A stretch of DNA of 64,000 nucleotides, from contig NZ_CP015849.1 in the NCBI RefSeq assembly GCF_001654495.1, positions 6,675,001 to 6,739,000 on the forward strand. The letters are read 5' to 3'. A model generated the notes under the pieces. That model ran no database searches. It saw only the letters and a list, made by a program, of their open reading frames with translations, and was not told the DNA's origin. This document shows positions 8,475 through 17,235 of the stretch, piece after piece (the first letter of the stretch is position 1; the number at the start of each line of letters is the position of its first letter). Source of the stretch: Streptomyces sp. SAT1 (lineage in GTDB: Bacteria > Actinomycetota > Actinomycetes > Streptomycetales > Streptomycetaceae). Position numbers and translations under genes: made by a program.

Positions 8475-10507
8475 GTCACCACCCCGCCCGGCGCACCGTC
8501 CTGCTCGCGGGCGCCGCGACCGCCGCCCTGCCCGCGCTGTCCCTGCCCGCCGCCGCGGCCGAGCCGACGGCGTCCCGCGCCGCCGCCACCGGCCTGCGGC
8601 CGCTCGCCTCCTACTGGTACCCCGACTCGCTGCCCGACGGCAGCCCCGGCGAGGGCATCACCTGGCGCAGTCTGAAGAGCTGGCGCGCCGCCACCGACAC
8701 CGACCTGCCCTTCAACCGGGCCTCCGTGCCGCTCGCCCGGCGCTTCACCCCGGCCCCGGCCAACACCACGGCCCGCGCGGACCAGGCCCGTATCCAGTCC
8801 CTGGTCTCCTTCGGTCCCACCGCGGGCAACCCCTCCCAGGGCTCGGCCACCGCCGACTACTACGCCCTCACCCACTGGGCGTACATCGACGAGCTGGTCT
8901 TCTGGGGCGGCTCGTCCGGCGAGGGGCTGATCCTCGCGCCGAACGCGCCGATCGTGGACGCCGCGCACCGGCACGGCGTCCCCGTCCTCGGCAACGTCTT
9001 CCTGCCGCCCGCCGCCTACGGCGGACAGCTCCGCTGGACCAGCGACCTGGTGCAGCGGGACGCCGCCGGGCACCACCCGCTCGCCGCCCAGCTCGTCGCG
9101 GTCGCGGCGGCGTACGGCTTCGACGGCTGGTTCGTCAACGCCGAGACCGGCGGCGGCGACAGCGCGCTCGGCGCCGCCATGCTCGGCTTCGTCCGCGAGC
9201 TGAAGACGCTCGCCGCCGCCCGCGGACAGCGCGTCACCTGGTACGACGCCATGACCGTGGACGGCACGGTGAGCTGGCAGGGCGCGCTGAACGACCGCAA
9301 CCAGGCACTGTACGAGGCCGCCGACGACCTGTTCGTCGACTTCCGCTGGAGCGCGGGCTCGCTGGCCTCCTCCGCCCGCAGGGCCGACGCGCTGGGCCGC
9401 AGCCGCTACGAGCTGTGGGCCGGTGTCGACGTGGAGTCCCGCGGCTCGGACACTCCCGTGGACTGGGACGCGATCGTGCCCGCCGGCACCGCGCACACCA
9501 CCTCAGTCGGCCTCTACCGGCCGGAGTGGACCCGGGGCCACCTGCCCGCCGGGCACACCCCGGAGGCGTTCCACGCCGCCGACGACCGGTTCTGGACCGG
9601 CCGCTCCCTCGACCCGTCCCGGCCCGATGCCGCCGACCCCTGGCGGGCACCGGCCGTCTTCGCCGCCGACCGGTCCACCGTCACCTCCCTGCCGTTCGCG
9701 ACCGTCTTCAACACCGGCCACGGACTGCGCTGGCACGAGCGGGGCGAGGTCACCTCCGACACCCCCTGGAACCACCTCGGCCTCCAGGACCGGCTGCCCG
9801 CCCGCCGCTGGAGCGTGCGCACCGAAGGGCAGCGGCCCGCCGTCGCCTTCGACTTCGCCGACGCCTGGCACGGCGGCAGCAGCCTCCTGGTGTCCGGCGC
9901 GCTCGACCGGCCCGCCGTCCTGGACCTCTACACGACCCGGCTGCCGCTCGGCCGCAACACCGTCGTCGAGCTGACCCACCGCGCCGACGCCGGGAACGTA
10001 CGCGTCGAGCTGGCCGTGGCGACCGCCGAACCGGACGGCGCCGGGAACCCGCCGCCGTACACGTACCTGCCGCTGCCGGCCGGGCGCGGCGACGGCTGGC
10101 GGACCACCGCGGTGCGGCTGCCCGGCCGGTCCGGGACCGTGCACGCCCTCGGGATCCGGCTCACCGCCACCGGCGGCGGCCCGGTCCGCTGGCGGCTCGG
10201 CGGCCTCGCCGTGCGCGAGCGCACCACCACCCCGGCCGCCCCCGTCCGGCCCCGGGTCACCGCGGCCTCGGGCGGCGACCTGCGCCTGGCCTGGGACCAC
10301 CCGGCGCCCGGCACGGTCCGCCACTACACCGTGCACCGCGTGCTGCCCGACGGCACCCGCCGCTTCCTGGGCGGCACCGGCCAGCGCGCCTACTTCGTCA
10401 CCGGCCTGACTCCCGCACCGGGCGAGCGGGCCGTACGGTTCGAGGTACGGGCGGTGGGGGAGCTGTACACCTCCTCGGCCGCCGCCGCCCTCGGCCACCG
10501 CTGGTAA
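8471..10507 (+). CDS. Secreted endo-beta-N-acetylglucosaminidase, GH85
   Basis: 678 residues from GTG 8471. The N-terminus is a Tat-like export signal (ARRTVLLAGAATAALPA, then an AAAA cleavage area). The GH85 domain spans about residues 45-400: LRPLASYWYPDSL, FWGGSSGEGLILAP, HGVPVLGNVFLPPAAYGG and the catalytic motif YGFDGWFVNAETGGGD. In it N223 (stabilises the oxazoline intermediate) and E225 (acid/base) are spaced as in Endo-A and Endo-D. A beta-sandwich region and a C-terminal fibronectin-III-like domain (about 590-678) follow. The enzyme cuts between the two core GlcNAc residues of N-glycans, releasing the oligosaccharide outside the cell for import. It is the only clearly exported hydrolase of the locus. 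Confidence 0.93.
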   Translation: MSHHPARRTVLLAGAATAALPALSLPAAAAEPTASRAAATGLRPLASYWYPDSLPDGSPGEGITWRSLKSWRAATDTDLPFNRASVPLARRFTPAPANTTARADQARIQSLVSFGPTAGNPSQGSATADYYALTHWAYIDELVFWGGSSGEGLILAPNAPIVDAAHRHGVPVLGNVFLPPAAYGGQLRWTSDLVQRDAAGHHPLAAQLVAVAAAYGFDGWFVNAETGGGDSALGAAMLGFVRELKTLAAARGQRVTWYDAMTVDGTVSWQGALNDRNQALYEAADDLFVDFRWSAGSLASSARRADALGRSRYELWAGVDVESRGSDTPVDWDAIVPAGTAHTTSVGLYRPEWTRGHLPAGHTPEAFHAADDRFWTGRSLDPSRPDAADPWRAPAVFAADRSTVTSLPFATVFNTGHGLRWHERGEVTSDTPWNHLGLQDRLPARRWSVRTEGQRPAVAFDFADAWHGGSSLLVSGALDRPAVLDLYTTRLPLGRNTVVELTHRADAGNVRVELAVATAEPDGAGNPPPYTYLPLPAGRGDGWRTTAVRLPGRSGTVHALGIRLTATGGGPVRWRLGGLAVRERTTTPAAPVRPRVTAASGGDLRLAWDHPAPGTVRHYTVHRVLPDGTRRFLGGTGQRAYFVTGLTPAPGERAVRFEVRAVGELYTSSAAAALGHRW

Positions 10508-10553
10508 CCACCGACTGATCCACCCGCAGACGCAGACCTACGGAGCATTCCGC

Positions 10554-13500
10554 ATGCATGACGACCGCAGCCTGGTCGAAGCCCGCCTCAAGCGCGTACT
10601 CGACGAGCGCATCCGCCCCGCCGTGTACCCCGAGTCCGTGCCCCTGGACGTGGCCGTGTGGCACGCGCCCGGGGAGCCCGTGCCGGTCGCCGAGGGACTG
10701 GCCGCCGAGCCCGAGCCGATCGCGGTGGGCGCCCGCTGGGGTGCTCCGTGGGGCACCAGCTGGTTCCGGGTGACCGGCACCGTTCCCGAGGCGTGGGCAG
10801 GCAGGTCCGTCGAGGCCCTGCTCGACCTCGGCTTCGACGAGAACATGCCCGGCTTCCAGTGCGAGGGCCTGGTCTACCGGCCCGACGGCACCCCGGTGAA
10901 GGGCCTCAACCCGCGCAACCAGTGGGTCCGGATCGGCGCCCCCGTCGAGGGCGGCGAGGAGGTGCGCCTGCACATCGAGGCGGCCTCCAACCCCGTCATC
11001 CTCGACTACCACCCCTTCCTGCCCACCCAGCTCGGCGACAAGGAGACCGCGGGCAGCGACCCGCAGTACACGCTGACCCGGATGGACCTCGCCGTCTTCG
11101 ACGAGACCGTGTGGCAGCTCGTCATCGACCTGGAGGTGCTCGGCGAGCTGATGGCCGAGCTGCCCGAGGACTCCCAGCGCCGCTACGAGATCCTGCGCGC
11201 CGTGGACCGGGCGCTGGACCTGGTGGACCTCCAGGACGTCAACGGCACCGCCGAGCGGGCCCGCGCCCAGCTCACCGGCGTGCTCTCCGCGCCCGCCGTG
11301 CCCTCCGCGCACCGCATCAGCGCGGTCGGCCACGCGCACATCGACTCCGCCTGGCTGTGGCCGCTGCGCGAGACGGTGCGCAAGGTGGCGCGTACGACGT
11401 CCAACATGACCGCCCTGCTGGAGGACGAGCCCGACTTCGTCTTCGCCATGTCCCAGGCGCAGCAGTGGGCGTGGATCAAGGAGCACCGGCCCGAGGTGTG
11501 GGCGCGGGTCAAGAAGGCCGTCGCGGACGGGCGGTTCGTGCCGGCCGGCGGCATGTGGGTGGAGTCCGACACCAACATGCCCGGCTCGGAGGCCATGGCC
11601 CGCCAGTTCGTGCACGGCAAGCGGTTCTTCCTCGACGAGTTCGGCGTCGAGAACGACGAGGCGTGGCTGCCCGACACCTTCGGCTTCGCCGCCGGTCTGC
11701 CGCAGATCATCAAGGCGGCCGGCTCCAAGCGGCTGCTCACGCAGAAGATCTCCTGGTCGCAGACGAACAAGTTCCCGCACCACACCTTCCAGTGGGAGGG
11801 CATCGACGGCACCCGGATCTTCACGCACTTCCCGCCCGTCGACACCTACAACTGCTCCATGAAGGGCAGCGAGATCGCGCACGCGGCCCGCAACTTCAAG
11901 GACAAGGGCGTCGCCCGGCACTCGCTGGCGCCCACCGGCTGGGGCGACGGCGGCGGCGGCACCACCCGCGAGATGGTCGCCAAGGCCGCCCGGCTGCGCG
12001 ACCTGGAGGGCTCCGCGCAGGTGGTGTGGGAGACCCCCGAGGCGTTCTTCGACAAGGCCGAGGCCGAGTACCCCGAACCGCCCGTCTGGGTCGGCGAGCT
12101 GTACCTCGAACTGCACCGCGCCACCCTGACCAGCCAGGCCAAGACCAAGCAGGGCAACCGGCGCAGCGAGCACCTGCTGCGCGAGGCGGAGCTGTGGGCG
12201 GCCACCGCCGCCGTGCGCGCCGGGTTCCCCTACCCCTACGAGGACCTGGACCGGATCTGGAAGACGGTGCTGCTGCACCAGTTCCACGACATCCTGCCCG
12301 GCTCGTCCATCGCCTGGGTGCACCGCGAGGCCCGCGCCACCTACGAGCGGGTCGCCGCCGAGCTGGACGCGATCATCGACGGCGCGCAGCGCGCGCTGGC
12401 CGGCGAGGGCGCCACCCCGCTCGTCTTCAACGCGGCCCCGCACGGCCGCTGCGGTGTCCCGGCGGGCGGCGCCGCCGCACCGGCCGTCGCGGGCGGCACC
12501 CGGCTCACGCCCCGCCAGGGCGGCGGACACGTCCTGGACAACGGCGTGCTGCGCGTCGAGATCGACGAGCGGGGCCTGGTCGTCTCGGCGTACGACATCG
12601 AGGCCGAGCGCGAGACCGTCGCCCCCGGCCGGGCCGCCAACCTGCTCCAGCTGCACCCCGACTTCCCGAACATGTGGGACGCCTGGGACGTGGACGAGTT
12701 CTACCGCAACACGGTCACCGACCTGACGGACGCGGACGAGGTCACGGCGGGCGAGGACGGCGCCTCGGTGCGCGTCGTGCGCTCCTTCGGCGACTCCCGC
12801 GTCACGCAGGTGCTGTCGCTGGCCGCGGGCGAGCGGCGGCTGCTCCTGGACACCGAGGTCGACTGGCACGAGACGGAGAAGTTCCTCAAGCTGGCCTTCC
12901 CGCTGGACGTGCACGCCGAACGGTACGCGTCGGAGACCCAGTTCGGGCACTTCCACCGGCCCACCCACACCAACACCTCGTGGGAGGCCGCCAAGTTCGA
13001 GGCGTGCAACCACCGGTTCGTGCACGTGGCCGAGCCCGGCTGGGGCGTCGCCCTGGTCAACGACTCGACGTACGGCCACGACGTGACCCGCGCCGTCCGC
13101 ACCGACGGCGACCTGGGCACGACCACCACCGTCCGGGTGTCGCTGCTGCGCGCGCCGCGCTTCCCCGACCCGGAGACCGACCAGGGCGTCCACCGCTTCC
13201 GGCACGCCCTGGTGCCCGGCGCCGACATCGGCGGCGCGGTCCGCGAGGGCTGGCGGATCAACGTGCCCGAGCGGCGGCTGACCGGCGCGGGCGCGGTCGC
13301 CCCGCTGCTGGCCGTCGACGACGACGCGGTGGTCGTGACGGCTCTCAAGCTCGCCGACGACGGCAGCGGCGACGTGGTCGTCCGCTTCCACGAGGCCCAC
13401 GGCGGCCGGGCGCGGGCCACGCTGACCGCCGGGTTCGAGGTCGCCGACGCCGTGGCGACCGACCTGCTGGAGCGCCCGCTGGCCGACGCCCCGGCCGTGG

Positions 13501-13574
13501 AGCGCGACGGCGAGCGGATCGCGGTGCGGCTGCGTCCGTTCGAGCTGGTGACGCTGCGGCTGCGGCGCGCCTGA
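10554..13574 (+). CDS. Alpha-mannosidase, GH38
   Basis: 1006 residues, no signal peptide, so cytoplasmic. The GH38 N-terminal catalytic domain shows GHAHIDSAWLWPLRETV (zinc ligands His and Asp), GGMWVESDTNMPGSEA with the nucleophile Asp (D339), and WLPDTFGFAAGLPQIIK. The middle helical bundle contains YLELHRATLTSQAKTKQGNR, and the C-terminal beta domains include LFPLDVHAE-like and FGHFHRPTHTNTSWE segments. It should remove alpha-linked mannose from imported N-glycan fragments before the GH5 enzyme cuts the core beta-mannose. The ATG at 10554 is preceded by CGGAG. It is the last gene of the locus, followed by a hairpin. Confidence 0.95.
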   Translation: MHDDRSLVEARLKRVLDERIRPAVYPESVPLDVAVWHAPGEPVPVAEGLAAEPEPIAVGARWGAPWGTSWFRVTGTVPEAWAGRSVEALLDLGFDENMPGFQCEGLVYRPDGTPVKGLNPRNQWVRIGAPVEGGEEVRLHIEAASNPVILDYHPFLPTQLGDKETAGSDPQYTLTRMDLAVFDETVWQLVIDLEVLGELMAELPEDSQRRYEILRAVDRALDLVDLQDVNGTAERARAQLTGVLSAPAVPSAHRISAVGHAHIDSAWLWPLRETVRKVARTTSNMTALLEDEPDFVFAMSQAQQWAWIKEHRPEVWARVKKAVADGRFVPAGGMWVESDTNMPGSEAMARQFVHGKRFFLDEFGVENDEAWLPDTFGFAAGLPQIIKAAGSKRLLTQKISWSQTNKFPHHTFQWEGIDGTRIFTHFPPVDTYNCSMKGSEIAHAARNFKDKGVARHSLAPTGWGDGGGGTTREMVAKAARLRDLEGSAQVVWETPEAFFDKAEAEYPEPPVWVGELYLELHRATLTSQAKTKQGNRRSEHLLREAELWAATAAVRAGFPYPYEDLDRIWKTVLLHQFHDILPGSSIAWVHREARATYERVAAELDAIIDGAQRALAGEGATPLVFNAAPHGRCGVPAGGAAAPAVAGGTRLTPRQGGGHVLDNGVLRVEIDERGLVVSAYDIEAERETVAPGRAANLLQLHPDFPNMWDAWDVDEFYRNTVTDLTDADEVTAGEDGASVRVVRSFGDSRVTQVLSLAAGERRLLLDTEVDWHETEKFLKLAFPLDVHAERYASETQFGHFHRPTHTNTSWEAAKFEACNHRFVHVAEPGWGVALVNDSTYGHDVTRAVRTDGDLGTTTTVRVSLLRAPRFPDPETDQGVHRFRHALVPGADIGGAVREGWRINVPERRLTGAGAVAPLLAVDDDAVVVTALKLADDGSGDVVVRFHEAHGGRARATLTAGFEVADAVATDLLERPLADAPAVERDGERIAVRLRPFELVTLRLRRA

Positions 13575-13585
13575 GTCAGTACGGG

Positions 13586-13619
13586 AGGGCGGTCCGGCAC
13601 GCACGCGCCGGGCCGCCCT
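13586..13619. terminator. 13-bp hairpin between convergent alpha-mannosidase and GntR genes
   Basis: AGGGCGGTCCGGC (13586-13598) pairs with 13607-13619 with a single G-T wobble around an 8-base loop. It sits 12 bases after the alpha-mannosidase stop and faces the end of the minus-strand regulator gene, so it can serve both. Confidence 0.7.
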
Positions 13620-13657
13620 GCGGCGTTCCCGCCCGTGTCCTCACCCGTGGTCCGCCG

Positions 13658-14470
13658 TCACCCCGCGAGCCGGGCGCGCAGCCACTCCTCCACCTCGCCG
13701 ACGTGGGACGCCGCCGCCGCGCGGGCCGCCTCCGGGTCATGGGCCGCCAACGCCCGGAAGATCGCGGCGTGTTCGCGGCGGGTACGGGCGAACGCACCCT
13801 CTTCCTGGTAGCCGCGCCAGACCCGGGCGCGGAAGGTGCGTGAGGACAGGCCCTCCAGGATCGCGGCCATCGTCCCGTTGCCCGCGGCCGCCGCTATCTC
13901 GCGGTGGAAGGCCAGGTCGTGGGCGAGGATCTCCTCCGGGTCGTCGGTGGCGTTCATGGCCGTGAGGTGCTTCTCCACCTCGGCCAGCCGCTCCGGGGTG
14001 ATCCGCGCCGCCGCCAGCGCGGTCGCCGTCGACTCCAGGACCCGGCGCACCTCCAGCAGCTCGACCAGGCGCGGCCCGCGGGTCAGGTCGGCCACCACCC
14101 CGAACGTCTCCAGCAGGTCGCCGGCCTCCAACTGCGTGACGTAGATGCCCGATCCGTGCCGGGCCTCCAGCACACCGAGCACGGTGAGCGCGCGTATCGC
14201 CTCGCGCACGGAGCTGCGGGAGATGCCCAGCCCGGCGGCGAGGTCCCGCTCGGTCGGCAGCCGCTGGCCCGGCTCCAGCCGGCCCTCGGCGATCATCGCC
14301 TTGATCCGCTCGATGGCCCGCTGCGTCACGGTGCCCTTCTGGCCGGCACCGGCGGCGCTCTGCGCCGCCTCCGCCGCCTCGCTCTCCTTCGGACCGGCAT
14401 GCGCGGCACGCGCGGCGCCGTCCGGGCCCGGCTCCGTCCGCTCGGCCGGTCCGGTCGGGGTCTGCTCCAC
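13658..14470 (-). CDS. GntR-family regulator, FadR/FCD subfamily
   Basis: 270 residues from a GTG at 14470 with GGAGGAG upstream. Residues 1-45 are a disordered Ala/Glu/Gly-rich leader. The winged helix follows (RLEPGQRLPTERDLAAGLG, SRSSVREAIRALTVLG, EARHGSGIYV), then an all-helical FCD ligand domain (LEVRRVLESTATALAAARI, HDLAFHREIAAAAGNGTM, REHAAIFRALAAHDPEAARA, HVGEVEEWL). The conserved Asp and His positions for metal binding in FCD domains are present (DLAFHREI; the REHAAI His; the SHVGEVE His). It diverges from the sugar-transport/fucose operon and a perfect palindrome lies between them. The probable role is repressor of L-fucose catabolism, with effector unknown. Confidence 0.92.
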   Translation of the reverse strand: MEQTPTGPAERTEPGPDGAARAAHAGPKESEAAEAAQSAAGAGQKGTVTQRAIERIKAMIAEGRLEPGQRLPTERDLAAGLGISRSSVREAIRALTVLGVLEARHGSGIYVTQLEAGDLLETFGVVADLTRGPRLVELLEVRRVLESTATALAAARITPERLAEVEKHLTAMNATDDPEEILAHDLAFHREIAAAAGNGTMAAILEGLSSRTFRARVWRGYQEEGAFARTRREHAAIFRALAAHDPEAARAAAASHVGEVEEWLRARLAG

Positions 14471-14512
14471 GCCACTCCTCCTGTCGCCGTGCGCCGCAGT
14501 CTAACGATCGAG

Positions 14513-14525
14513 GTGGTCGGACCAC
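14513..14525. promoter_or_regulatory. GntR/FadR-type operator palindrome
   Basis: GTGGTCGGACCAC is a perfect 13-bp inverted repeat, matching the TGGTC-N-GACCA form bound by FadR-subfamily regulators. It lies 43 bases upstream of the gntR start and about 108 bases upstream of the binding-protein start. A weaker copy, GTGGTCTGATAAG, lies at 14577-14589, 64 bases away. The divergent layout suggests autoregulation and control of the operon. Confidence 0.65.
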
Positions 14526-14632
14526 TATGGCCGTCCGGCCGGGAAAAGTGGCTCCGGAGGGTGTCCCGGGCATCAAGTGGTCTGATAAGTATGCGGGCAA
14601 CTGCTCGATCTCGCCCGATGAGGAGCCGACAG

Positions 14633-15733
14633 ATGGCCGGCACACAAGCGCGGAACGGACGGCAAGGCAGGCGGCTGCACGGCAGGCGGTTCCCGGCGGC
14701 GGCGGTGCGCGCGGCGGCCGTCGCCGCCTGCGGCGCGCTGGCGCTGACGGCCTGCGGCAGCACCAAGGACGGCGGCGCGGCCGGCGCTGGGAGCGGCGGC
14801 AGCGGCAAGGTCGGTGTCGTCCTGCCCCTGCTGACCTCGCCGTTCTGGCAGTCCTACAACGACTACGTGCCCAAGATGGCCGCGTCCCAAGGCGTGGACG
14901 CGCTCAAGACGGTCAACTCCAACAGCGACCCCTCGCAGCAGATCACCGACATCAACAACGAGCTGAACCAGGGCGTCGAGGGCCTGGTCGTGGCCCCGCT
15001 GGACAGCGCCGCCGTCCAGGCCGGACTCGACCAGGCCGAACGCAAGGGCGTCCCCGTGGTCGCCGTCGACGTGGCACCCGACAAGGGCAAGGTCGCCATG
15101 GTCGTGCGCGCCGACAACATCGCGTACGGCGAGAAGGCCTGCCGGTACCTCGGCGCGCACCTCGACTCCGGCAAGGTCGTGCAGATCATGGGCGACCTCG
15201 CCTCCGTCAACGGCCGTGAGCGCTCGGAGGCGTTCCGCGCCTGCGTGCGGAAGAACTTCCCGAAGCTGAAGGTGCTGGAGATCCCCGCCAAGTGGGAGTC
15301 CGACACCGCCGCCGCCAGACTCGACACCCTGCTGAACGCCAACCCCGACCTCAAGGGCATCTACCTGCAGGCCGGCGGCGTCTACCTGGCGCCCACCCTG
15401 CAGACCCTGAAGTCCAAGAACCTGCTGAAGAAGGCCGGGACGGCCGGGCACATCGCCATCGTCTCCAACGACGGCATCCCGCAGGAGTTCGACGCCATCC
15501 GCAAGGGCGAGATCGACGCCACCGTCTCCCAGCCGGCCGACGCCTACGCCAAGTACGGCTTGTACTACGTCAAGGCGGCCATGCAGGGGAAGACGTTCGC
15601 GCCGGGCCCCACCGACCACGGCTCCACCATCGTGAAGCTGCCCAACGGAGTCCTGGAGGACCAGTTGCCCGCGCCCCTGGTCACCAAGGAGAACGTCGAC
15701 GACCGGGCGCTGTGGGGCAACACGGTCCGATGA
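14633..15733 (+). CDS. ABC sugar-binding lipoprotein, RbsB/LacI-like fold
   Basis: 366 residues from ATG 14633, preceded by GAGGAG at 8 bases. The N-terminus is a basic, long lipoprotein signal ending in the lipobox LTAC. The mature protein is a class-B periplasmic-binding fold (VGVVLPLLTSPFWQSYNDYV, ITDINNELNQGVEGLVVAPL, GVPVVAVDVAPDKG, VVQIMGDLASVNGRERSEAF, AIVSNDGIPQEFDAIRKGEI). Such proteins bind pentoses, hexoses or deoxyhexoses such as rhamnose and fucose. It is the first gene of an operon whose following genes encode the ATPase, the permease and the L-fucose pathway enzymes, so L-fucose (or a fucoside) is the expected ligand. Confidence 0.9.
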   Translation: MAGTQARNGRQGRRLHGRRFPAAAVRAAAVAACGALALTACGSTKDGGAAGAGSGGSGKVGVVLPLLTSPFWQSYNDYVPKMAASQGVDALKTVNSNSDPSQQITDINNELNQGVEGLVVAPLDSAAVQAGLDQAERKGVPVVAVDVAPDKGKVAMVVRADNIAYGEKACRYLGAHLDSGKVVQIMGDLASVNGRERSEAFRACVRKNFPKLKVLEIPAKWESDTAAARLDTLLNANPDLKGIYLQAGGVYLAPTLQTLKSKNLLKKAGTAGHIAIVSNDGIPQEFDAIRKGEIDATVSQPADAYAKYGLYYVKAAMQGKTFAPGPTDHGSTIVKLPNGVLEDQLPAPLVTKENVDDRALWGNTVR

Positions 15734-17235
15734 GCGCCCCCGACACCGCCCCGCTGGCCGAGGCGCGGGGCGTCACCAAGCGCTACGGAGCCACCGTCGC
15801 CCTCGCCGACGGCCGTCTCACCGTGCACAGCGGCGAGTCCCACGCCCTCGTCGGCCGCAACGGCGCCGGCAAGTCCACCCTCGTCACCCTGCTCACCGGC
15901 CTCCAGGCCCCCGACGCGGGCGAGATCCGCTTCGACGGCGCGAGCGCGCCCCCGCTCGGCGACCGTGACGCCTGGCGCCGCAAGGTCGCCTGCGTCTACC
16001 AGAAGCCGACCGCCGTCCCCGAACTCACTGTCGCCGAGAACCTGTTCATCAACCGCCAGCCCACCGGACGCGGCGGCCTGATCAGCTGGCGGCGGCTGCG
16101 CGAGGAGGCCGCCGCGCTCCTGGACGCCTGGGACGTACGCGTCGACCCCGGCGCCCGCACAGCCGAACTCCGCGTCGAGGACCGGCAGATGGTCGAGATC
16201 GCGCGGGCCCTCAGCCTCGGCGCCCGGTTCATCGTCCTGGACGAACCCACCGCCCAGCTCGACAACCGGGAGATAGAGCGGCTGTTCACCCGGATGCGGA
16301 CCCTCCAGGACTCCGGCGTCACCTTCCTGTTCATCTCCCACCACCTCCAGGAGGTGTACGAGGTCTGCCAGACCGTCACCGTGCTGCGCGACGCCCGCTG
16401 GATCATCACCGCCCCCGTCGCGGACCTGCCCCGCTCCGCCCTGGTGGAGGCCATGGCGGGGGAGTCGGTCACCGGCGGCGCCCTGAGCCGTGAGCCGGTC
16501 GCCGCCCACGCCCCCGTGGTGCTCGCCGCGCACGGCCTCACCTCCGGCGCGTACCGCGACATCGACCTGAGCGTGCGCGGCGGCGAGGTCGTCGGACTCG
16601 CCGGCACCAGCGGCAGCGGCAAGATCGAACTGGCCGAGTCCTTCGCCGGACTGCACACCCCCACCGGCGGCAGCGCCGAACTCGACGGCCGCGCCCTGCC
16701 GTTCGGCGACGTACGGGCCGCGCTGACGGCGGGCGTCGGCTGCGTCCCGCGCGACCGCCACGACCAGGGCCTGGTGGCCCAGATGACCGTCGGCGACAAC
16801 ACCACCCTCAGCGTCCTGGACCGGCTCGGCCGGTTCGGCTTCGTCGGCACCGGCGCCCGCCGCGCCCTCGCCGGTGACCTCGTCACCCGCCTCGGCATCC
16901 GCACCGAGGGCCCCGAGCAGCCGGTGTCCGACCTGTCGGGCGGCAACGCGCAGAAGGTCGTCATGGCCCGCGCCCTCGCCCGTGACCCGCGGCTGCTCGT
17001 CCTCATCAACCCCACCGCTGGCGTCGACGTGAAGTCCAAGGAATCCCTGCTGGCCCGCGTGGACAGCGCCCGCGAGGACGGCACCGCCGTGCTCGTCGTC
17101 TCCGACGAACTCGACGACCTGCGGCGCTGCGACCGCGTCCTCGTCCTCTTCCACGGCCGGATCACCGCCGAGCACCCGGCGGGCTGGCGCGACCACGAGT
17201 TGATCGCCTCCATCGAAGGAGTGGACCATGGCTGA
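15730..17235 (+). CDS. ABC sugar transporter ATPase, RbsA/MglA type (double ATPase)
   Basis: 501 residues with two nucleotide-binding domains. The first has Walker A GRNGAGKST and Walker B FIVLDEPTAQLD, with VEDRQMVEIARAL in the signature position. The second has a divergent Walker A (GTSGSGKIEL), a classical signature LSGGNAQKV and LLVLINPTAGVD. Asymmetric domains with one degenerate site are normal for RbsA/MglA ATPases. The start overlaps the binding-protein stop (ATGA) and the end overlaps the permease start by 8 bases, so translation is coupled through the three transporter genes. It energises uptake of the sugar bound by the preceding lipoprotein. Confidence 0.93.
   Translation: MSAPDTAPLAEARGVTKRYGATVALADGRLTVHSGESHALVGRNGAGKSTLVTLLTGLQAPDAGEIRFDGASAPPLGDRDAWRRKVACVYQKPTAVPELTVAENLFINRQPTGRGGLISWRRLREEAAALLDAWDVRVDPGARTAELRVEDRQMVEIARALSLGARFIVLDEPTAQLDNREIERLFTRMRTLQDSGVTFLFISHHLQEVYEVCQTVTVLRDARWIITAPVADLPRSALVEAMAGESVTGGALSREPVAAHAPVVLAAHGLTSGAYRDIDLSVRGGEVVGLAGTSGSGKIELAESFAGLHTPTGGSAELDGRALPFGDVRAALTAGVGCVPRDRHDQGLVAQMTVGDNTTLSVLDRLGRFGFVGTGARRALAGDLVTRLGIRTEGPEQPVSDLSGGNAQKVVMARALARDPRLLVLINPTAGVDVKSKESLLARVDSAREDGTAVLVVSDELDDLRRCDRVLVLFHGRITAEHPAGWRDHELIASIEGVDHG

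Noticed and set aside
10398..13604. Very long minus-strand open frame (over 1000 codons) opposite the alpha-mannosidase gene
   Set aside because: It is the antisense shadow of the GH38 gene: high GC removes stop codons. Its translation is low-complexity Gly/Arg/Val/Ala with no family match, while the plus strand carries all GH38 motifs.
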